Assembly: GCA_032622095.1 (NCBI GenBank)
Contig: CP136062.1
Coordinates: 133,195,282-133,259,281 of the forward strand
Length of the DNA: 64,000 bases
Direction of reading: 5' to 3'
Origin: Siphonodentalium dalli
Lineage: Eukaryota; Mollusca; Scaphopoda; Gadilida; Siphonodentaliidae
Part shown: in pieces, positions 58,618-64,000 of the stretch
How the letters are laid out: every line of letters starts with the position of its first letter
How positions within the stretch are numbered: position 1 is the first letter of the stretch
The notes under the pieces: generated by a model
Seen by the model: only the letters and a program-made list of their open reading frames with translations
What the model was told of the DNA's origin: nothing
Database searches by the model: none
Program-made: the position numbers and the translations under genes

Positions 58618-59434
58618 ACGTGCAACAAATGCATGAAAAACATAACCATGATATTAAGACCATTATTGAATAATTGTTTTACCCAGTCATGTTGCATAAT
58701 TATGTGATCGTATAAGGTAATATTAATAACATATATATGTTTCTAAGACTTTTCGAAGGGGCCTGGTCAGAAACGCTAATATAATATATAGCTCAGTGGA
58801 ACCGAAAATAATATATGTTAGTCTGCATGCATGGCTAACATTTGCTCAACTGACTTGAATATTAGTGAAACTATTGGTAACTATTCAAAAATAACTGGAA
58901 TTAAACTTAAAGGGATAGTACTCAGATGACCGGTGGTACGTCGATCGCAAGTTGCAAAACAGAGTTCAGTCCCCTCGCCACGCGATGTCCTCCGACTGCG
59001 TGACTTTAAGCACTGTCTGATTTGTTTACCTCCGGGTTGGGAAAACCCAAAAATTGTAACTTCCGCATTGTTACTTCGCAAGTTAACGACGTTTGTTGTG
59101 AGAAATTCGCACCACAAAGACAGCATATATTGCAGAAATTATACTCGCAACGCTTATGTGATATGGAAATGCGACATTCCACGGTCAGTGTCCGTTTAAT
59201 CGTACCGGTACTCAAGTAATCCTAGACAGTTGACAGCAGCCAGCAGGTTGAATTTGGAATGATCTGGAATGGAAGACGAGTCACAAACTAGTTTCCATTA
59301 TTGGCATGAACTGATCGATGAATACGTTGCAGTATATCGGCTGATGTCAACCCCATGCAGACTTGGAAGGTTGCGTAAGTTTGTGTCTTACTAAATTGTA
59401 TGGGAAAGGGAGCCCAAATTCACATTTAAATATC
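58618..59434. other. Unassigned DNA including a G/C-richer island at 58915-59220
   Basis: The island starts TTAAAGGGATAGTACTC, like the MITE termini, and holds overlapping frames on both strands (58933-59199 plus, 58881-59126 minus). Neither has a domain I recognise, and both open together, which suggests composition rather than coding. A matching right terminus was not found. Confidence 0.45.
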
Positions 59435-60080
59435 AGGTCTGGGTGAACACCAATTGATTGAAATCCAATAAAACATGGCTGACACGCCGAGTCAGTACTG
59501 TCAGTAGCCGAGAGGTGCTCACTCCAATTCTTGAATATTTAAATGGTGTTTGTTTGAAGATTTTTAAACGTTTATTTATATTCTCATCTCTCAAAAGAAA
59601 TCCAAATGTTTTTAAGTAGTTACCAAGTTGAACGATATCATGGAACAGTTTAGTGTGACTCCCCTTATCTCAGATGCATCTAGGTGGTGTAAGACCAGTC
59701 TATATTAGATCGATTAGTCTAAATAAAGATCTATTGGTGGTTCACCCAGACCTGCATGTTTATTAATAATCGCATTGAATGTACCGAAGCTCAACAATTA
59801 TCATCTGCAGGTCTCGGTGAACCACTGGTTGATCTGTATAAAACTGATCAGTCTATCTTTATATTGAATATATTCAGTAAATAATTATTCCGTGTCTTTC
59901 AACAGAAATTAGAATTATCTCTTTTTAAGTATTGGATGTAATATAATTACCACTATAGAACAGTTCAGAGTGACTCGACTTATCCCCAATGCCTGCATAT
60001 GATGAATGACCAATCGGTCTATTCTATAGCGATTAGTCTAATAAAGGTCGATCGTTGGTTCACCATGACCTGTTCATTTG
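59435..60080. repeat. Tandem and inverted copies of a GGTTCACC repeat
   Basis: GGAACAGTTTAGTGTGACTC with GATTAGTCTAAATAAAGATC and GGTGGTTCACCCAGACCTG (59640-59757) is repeated as GAACAGTTCAGAGTGACTCG, GATTAGTCTAATAAAGGTCG, TTGGTTCACCATGACCTG (59957-60074). Inverted pieces, CAGGTCTGGGTGAACACC at about 59432 and CAGGTCTCGGTGAACCAC at about 59808, precede each. The block looks like two copies of a hairpin element in tandem. Confidence 0.7.
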
Positions 60081-60132
60081 CACTTAAGTGCAAATTATTT
60101 AAACAGCGTAAATCATTTGCACATTTAAAGTG

Positions 60133-60656
60133 CTATTAAAGGCATGTGAGGCCTTAGTTGTCGAAAATATTGATATTTGTTCTAATCACCGTAAACAGAA
60201 AAACATTAAAACGCATACAGTTTCGTTCATATATACCATGACCATCACGTAAACAGCATGTTATCATAAAGACCTACAATATTTTACCTAAGCAAGAGCC
60301 TGATTGTGTTACAGAAGACAGTACAATATTAATGCAACTCTTGAACTGGCTAATCACACACACAAATGGCATAAACGCTCTTTATTAGTTCCATATCAGG
60401 AATTCACCAACAAAGAACGCTCTTTATGTTTACCATCATAATATAAACAAACACCAGAAAAGTTACTTTTTATGCTTTTGTTTACATAACAATGGTCAAA
60501 CATTTGACAATAACATACTGTTTATGCGATATTTCTTATTTGTATATGGACAAAGTCTGTCTACATTTTGATGTTCTTTATTTTTGTGGCGGTTTTCGAA
60601 GGGTGGAAATATTTTCACAGGATACCCACCACCAAGGCCAACCGTACCTTTAAATT
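60133..60656. mobile_element. MITE of the GGCCTTCGTGGTGGG family, apparently complete
   Basis: The left end AAAGGCATGTGAGGCCTTAG, TTCTAATCACCGTAAACAG and the right end GTGGCGGTTTTCG, ATACCCACCACCAAGGCC, ACCGTACCTTTAA form imperfect terminal inverted repeats. The interior (60310-60540) is the reverse complement of 55706-55900. No transposase. Confidence 0.7.
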
Positions 60657-61219
60657 ATCTGTATCTGGAATATGTACCATACATGAAAGGTGTTCATAGA
60701 CCCAATCATTTAATTATGCTCTATGTAAAAAAAAAACATTTATTTGAGCTCAATTAAGCGCACATCATTTGCGCTTAAGTGTAAATAAGACATGAGACTA
60801 TCATACATGTATTTAATAATATATACTAGTCCACCTATTTGTAATTCCTTTCTCAGAGTCTAATTCACTCTTTTTTTATTTCTAGACAATCTGATTTATG
60901 CTCAAGCTCAAATAGATGAATTTTACTTTTAAAAGAGCAAATAAATTAATTCCGCTTAAGGCACTTTAAGAGCAAATCAAATCTGTCAGATTATCACTTG
61001 GCCTTACATATGGGTGTCTTTTGTTTTGTTATATCTCCTCCCAAAATATGCATTACCCCAACCAATATCATAAGAACTGCTGAACATATGCAGTTAACAG
61101 GGATGGGTATATATCCTGTGTACCTGTTAGGAAATTGTGGACTACAAGTGGAACAATTTTCCTCTACCAACATTGGTATCTCCCACCCACATAATATTTT
61201 TCCACTTATTTTACCCTCA
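60657..61219. other. AT-rich low-copy DNA, no gene seen
   Basis: Short palindromic motifs around CTTAAG recur (AATTAAGCGCACATCATTTG and GCGCTTAAGTG near 60755-60785; TTTGCACTTAAGTGCAAA at about 60078 just outside). An open frame at 60998-61276 shows no domain. Confidence 0.4.
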
Positions 61220-61495
61220 CAATCACATATTTTGCTTTATATAGTGATGATATGGCAAGAAATTAACTATATCTGAGAAAAATTTGGTTGAGTCTGGGTT
61301 TGTGAGGGGGTGGACTCGGGGGAGATACCCAGGACTGAGAATCTTCTCCGCCGCCCATCTAGTAGCTGCATATGATCAAAACATCATCTATCGCTTATTT
61401 TGCTTTATATACCATACTTCATCCGAGAAAAAGTTTATTAAGTTGGGGGAGATACCAAGTCCTGATTATCACTTATTTTGCTTTATATAGTCCAA
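61220..61495 (+). repeat. Degenerate tandem repeat with TATTTTGCTTTATATA motifs
   Basis: The motif occurs near 61226, 61392 and 61470 (spacings about 165 and 78). It is followed by GAGAAAAA, TTGGTTGAGT/TTAAGTTGG, GGGGGAGATACC and CCAGGACTGA/CAAGTCCTGA. Fragments of the same kind may continue at 61960-62150 (CTCATATGTAGCT). Boundaries are uncertain. Confidence 0.55.
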
Positions 61496-62226
61496 ACATT
61501 CTCATATGTAGCTCAGGGAAGAATCCAGAGATAATTTGGGGGACACCTGTTTCCAGCAGAGGATATGTACCGGTATCCCAATATAACTTTAAAATACGGC
61601 TTCTACACCGAACCAACACAGATACAGATGCATATATTATAAATAGGACATAATATTTCTGATTTAAAAATTCAACATGCAAATGAAGGCCGTATTGCAA
61701 CTGCAGATTTTTTAATACAGCGCTTATTGTTGAATTGCCTTGAAAATTCAGGTTGATTCAATACTGTCCACTGGGAATTTGGGGTCATTTGGGCTTCTCA
61801 AGTTTGGGCACCCATACCTGTAACAGCTATCAAAACAGCCCTGGAAATTTCCCTGATGTAGCTTCTGCGTGAGTGGGGGGGGGGGGATTATAATCAGCCT
61901 GCTCATACTTGGGTAGCACCCATCCATCCAAACACCAACACAATCAACTCAATAAAGTTAATTTCTCACCATTTCATGACTATATAAAGCAATAATAAGC
62001 AATAAAATCATAAGTTTATTTTTTCTCATATGTAGCTACTAGGTGGTAATTGGATACTCAGGTCCTTTTATCTCCCCCCCCCCCCCCAATACCTGTTCAG
62101 TGACCTGTTAGGAAATTATCGAGTACCGGTATATGAGACATAGGTTTGTCATGATATTTTAAGTTTAATATCTTTGTAGAAGTAAGATGTCCAAAACTTC
62201 AACTATCAAGGTGAATTTCTTCGGGT
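61496..62226. other. Low-copy DNA with G12 and C14 tracts, no gene seen
   Basis: G12 at 61875-61886 and C14 at about 62074-62087. CCTGTTAGGAAATT occurs here at about 62106 and also near 61125, suggesting a dispersed fragment. No coding domain. Confidence 0.45.
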
Positions 62227-62465
62227 TAACCCTTTCATGACTGCATCTTGAAATTTTGTGAAAACCCTGTTCCAATGCATTCTCTTATATTTAAGAGAAT
62301 TAATGCATTCTCTTATATTTAAGAGAATTCATTGGCTTAACAATATTTACCTTGACCTTGTAAGCCAGTGCATTCTCTTATATATTCGAGGCTCCATATA
62401 TAATAGAATGCACTGGCACAGGATCATTAATGCTGAACCAGCATGGCTCCAGTCATAAAAGGGTT
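62227..62465. mobile_element. Short MITE with AACCCTTTCATGACTG termini
   Basis: TTAACCCTTTCATGACTG at the left is inverted as CCAGTCATAAAAGGGTTA at the right. Inside, a perfect 28-bp direct duplication (62274-62301 and 62302-62329) is built on the palindromic TTCTCTTATATTTAAGAGAA. The outer interior pairs CCAATGCATTC/CAGTGCATTC with GAATGCACTGG. It directly abuts the next element at 62466. Confidence 0.75.
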
Positions 62466-62747
62466 ACGACCTGTAGCCCGTGCCAAAGGATTTAGTCATG
62501 CAAAGAGTAAAATCCAAGATGGCTGCTGGTGGCCATGTTTTTTGCCGAATGACCCCAAAATGACTCGTTCCCATCTACATGTCAATGCCAACAGCTATGA
62601 CAAATTTTATAATGATCCAATTTTATAATGACCAAAGGTACGACCTGTAGCCCGTGCTAGAGGAAATTGTTGACGAGTCACACACAAACAGACGACGATA
62701 CCAAGCCATGGCAATAGCTAAAACTTTACAAAGTAAAGTTGAGCTAA
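62466..62747 (+). mobile_element. Single-unit copy of the TGGCTGC/GGCCATG element
   Basis: ACGACCTGTAGCCCGTGCC, AAATCCAAGATGGCTGCTGG, then GGAAATTGTTGACG, a CACACA run, CCATGGCAATAGCT and the hairpin AACTTTACAAAGTAAAGTT ending GAGCTAA. It has about one array unit, versus about eleven at 28557-30519, with the same 3' structure. A 16-bp duplication (ATAATGA, CCAATTTT) lies near 62609-62635. Confidence 0.88.
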
Positions 62748-62906
62748 AAATGAAAACACCACCTTCCCACCTGGGCCACCCATATTTTTCAATGACCGTT
62801 TATTACCAGAAACACAGGTATAGTTTTCGCCCTGAAGAATAAATGTGAAATGGGCCTCTCTGGCTCACATATATGTTAGTTAAGACTAACCCAACCATTT
62901 GTTTTA
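62748..62906. other. Spacer between two inverted element copies
   Basis: 159 bp without recognised repeats or coding sequence. Confidence 0.5.
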
Positions 62907-63595
62907 TTAGCTGAACTTTACTTTGTAAAGTTTGAGCTATTGCCATGGCTTTGTCGTCTGTGTGTGCGTATGTGTGTGTGTGATTCGTCAACAATACAGG
63001 CTACAGGTGCTACTTGTGGTCGGATCATTATGAAATTTGACATAGCTGTTGATATCAACATTTAGACCAGAACCGTTCATTTTGGGGTCATTCTGAAGAA
63101 AAAAAACATGGCCGCCAGCGACCATCTTGGATTTCAATATTCAATCCATTAGCACGGGCTACAGGTCGTACTGTTCTTCTGATTATCATGAAATTTGTCA
63201 CGGATGTTAACAATGACATGTAGATGCGAACAAGTAACTTTGGGGTCATTCGGCCAAAAAAATGGCTACTGGCAGCCATCTTAGATTTTACTGTTTGCAT
63301 GACTAAATTCTCTGGCACAGCCTACAGGTCGTACCTTTGGTTGGATCATCATGAAATTTGTCACGGATGTTAATATTGACATGGAGATGGGGAATGAGTA
63401 ATTTTGGGGTCATTCGGCTACATTAGTGGGGTCGTTCGGCCAAAAATCATGGCCGCTGGCAGCCATCTTGGATTTTACTCTTTGCATGACTAAATCCTTT
63501 GGCCAGGGTTACAGGTCGCATCTTTTGTCAGATCATTGTGAAATTTGTCATGGATGAGATCGAGTCATTTTTTGGTTATTCGGCCAAAATCATGG
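62907..63595 (-). mobile_element. Multi-unit copy of the TGGCTGC/GGCCATG element, reverse orientation
   Basis: Starts TTAGCTGAACTTTACTTTGT with the hairpin, ATTGCCATGG, a GTGTGTG run and TTCGTCAACAAT. It then has about four units with GGCTACAGGTCGTAC, ATCATGAAATTTGTCACGG, GACATGTAGATG, GGGGTCATTCGGCC and AGCCATCTTGGATTT. It lies 3' end to 3' end with 62466-62747. The last unit decays after about 63595. Confidence 0.85.
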
Positions 63596-64000
63596 CTGAT
63601 GGTCAAAAACTCAAAATGGACAAAATGAATTTTTCTTCCAAACCAATTGCAGCACATCTCACACCATATCATATGTCATCTTATATGATGCCCATTCTTT
63701 ATTCAATATTCCAATGATGTTATAGATATTCTTTTCTGACAGAAAAGTATTTAAAAATGTATGCCGTTTCATGTTAAACCAAAAATTAAATCAACTTTTC
63801 TTATATTTCAGATGAGTTGTTCATGCACTTGTAGCCCAGTCCAAGCACAGAATATGAATAGAAGGAATGAAAGAATGATTGAGACCGATGGGTGTCAGCA
63901 TGGTTTGAGGATTGCACCACTAGAATATTGACAGGTACAACTGTACATACATGTACATTAGAATTCTGAGAGCGGACATTTGAAAACTTTTTTTTATAAC
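63596..64000. other. Low-copy right end, no confident gene
   Basis: A pyrimidine-rich TTTTCTTATATTTCAG ends at 63811 and would suit a 3' splice site. A 39-codon frame follows directly (63812-63931) and ends TGA just before CAGGTACAA. No domain is recognised and a chance match is more likely than an exon. Confidence 0.3.

Noticed and set aside
63811-63934. Exon between TTATATTTCAG and CAGGTACAA
   Set aside because: The frame beginning at the acceptor stops before the donor and the other two frames have earlier stops, so it is not an internal coding exon. A UTR exon cannot be tested from sequence alone.

Overview
This is eukaryotic, repeat-dominated, gene-free DNA. I find no intact protein-coding gene, tRNA, rRNA or CRISPR array. 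The longest open frames lie inside repeats and are explained by them. The mix of a ~160-bp satellite, Helitron-like elements with a GTCT microsatellite head and an internal ~145-bp array, TGGCTGC/GGCCATG minisatellite elements, CR1/L2-type LINE remnants and many hairpin MITEs suggests a marine invertebrate. A mollusc, perhaps a bivalve, is my best guess, but it is an inference and no gene confirms it.

Layout. 1-19219: a single-orientation satellite of about 119 monomers of 161 bp, entering from the left edge and built as a mosaic of higher-order blocks. 19220-23027: the array edge, then a dispersed element (19618-21430) carrying a small internal array (161/175-bp units) that is a diverged, reversed relative of the satellite. 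23028-28438: a hairpin-dense island with two inverted copies of a ~514-bp element with one hairpin end, two smaller hairpins and a ~1.2-kb palindrome built from about 38 copies of a motif centred on GATATC. 28557-30519: an alternating 164/155-bp minisatellite element with a terminal hairpin. 30520-37980: low-copy sequence, MITEs, a LINE tail and a 1.4-kb fold-back. 37992-41442: a Helitron-like element. 41443-50600: LINE tail, MITE, a MADF-domain pseudogene and two further minisatellites. 51188-52688: a fold-back element split by a second element at a TTAA site, with the empty site readable. 53400-55415: a reverse-transcriptase pseudogene and a four-unit palindrome. 55560-64000: LINE tail, MITEs and further minisatellite-element copies.

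How it fits together. The region behaves like heterochromatin or the edge of a satellite block: tandem arrays, non-autonomous transposons inserted into each other, and decayed retroelements. The most interesting threads are (a) the GGAGATATCTCC mega-palindrome, (b) the homology between the megasatellite and a minisatellite inside a dispersed element, with a looser shared architecture in two other arrays, and (c) nested insertions whose pre-insertion sites can be read directly.
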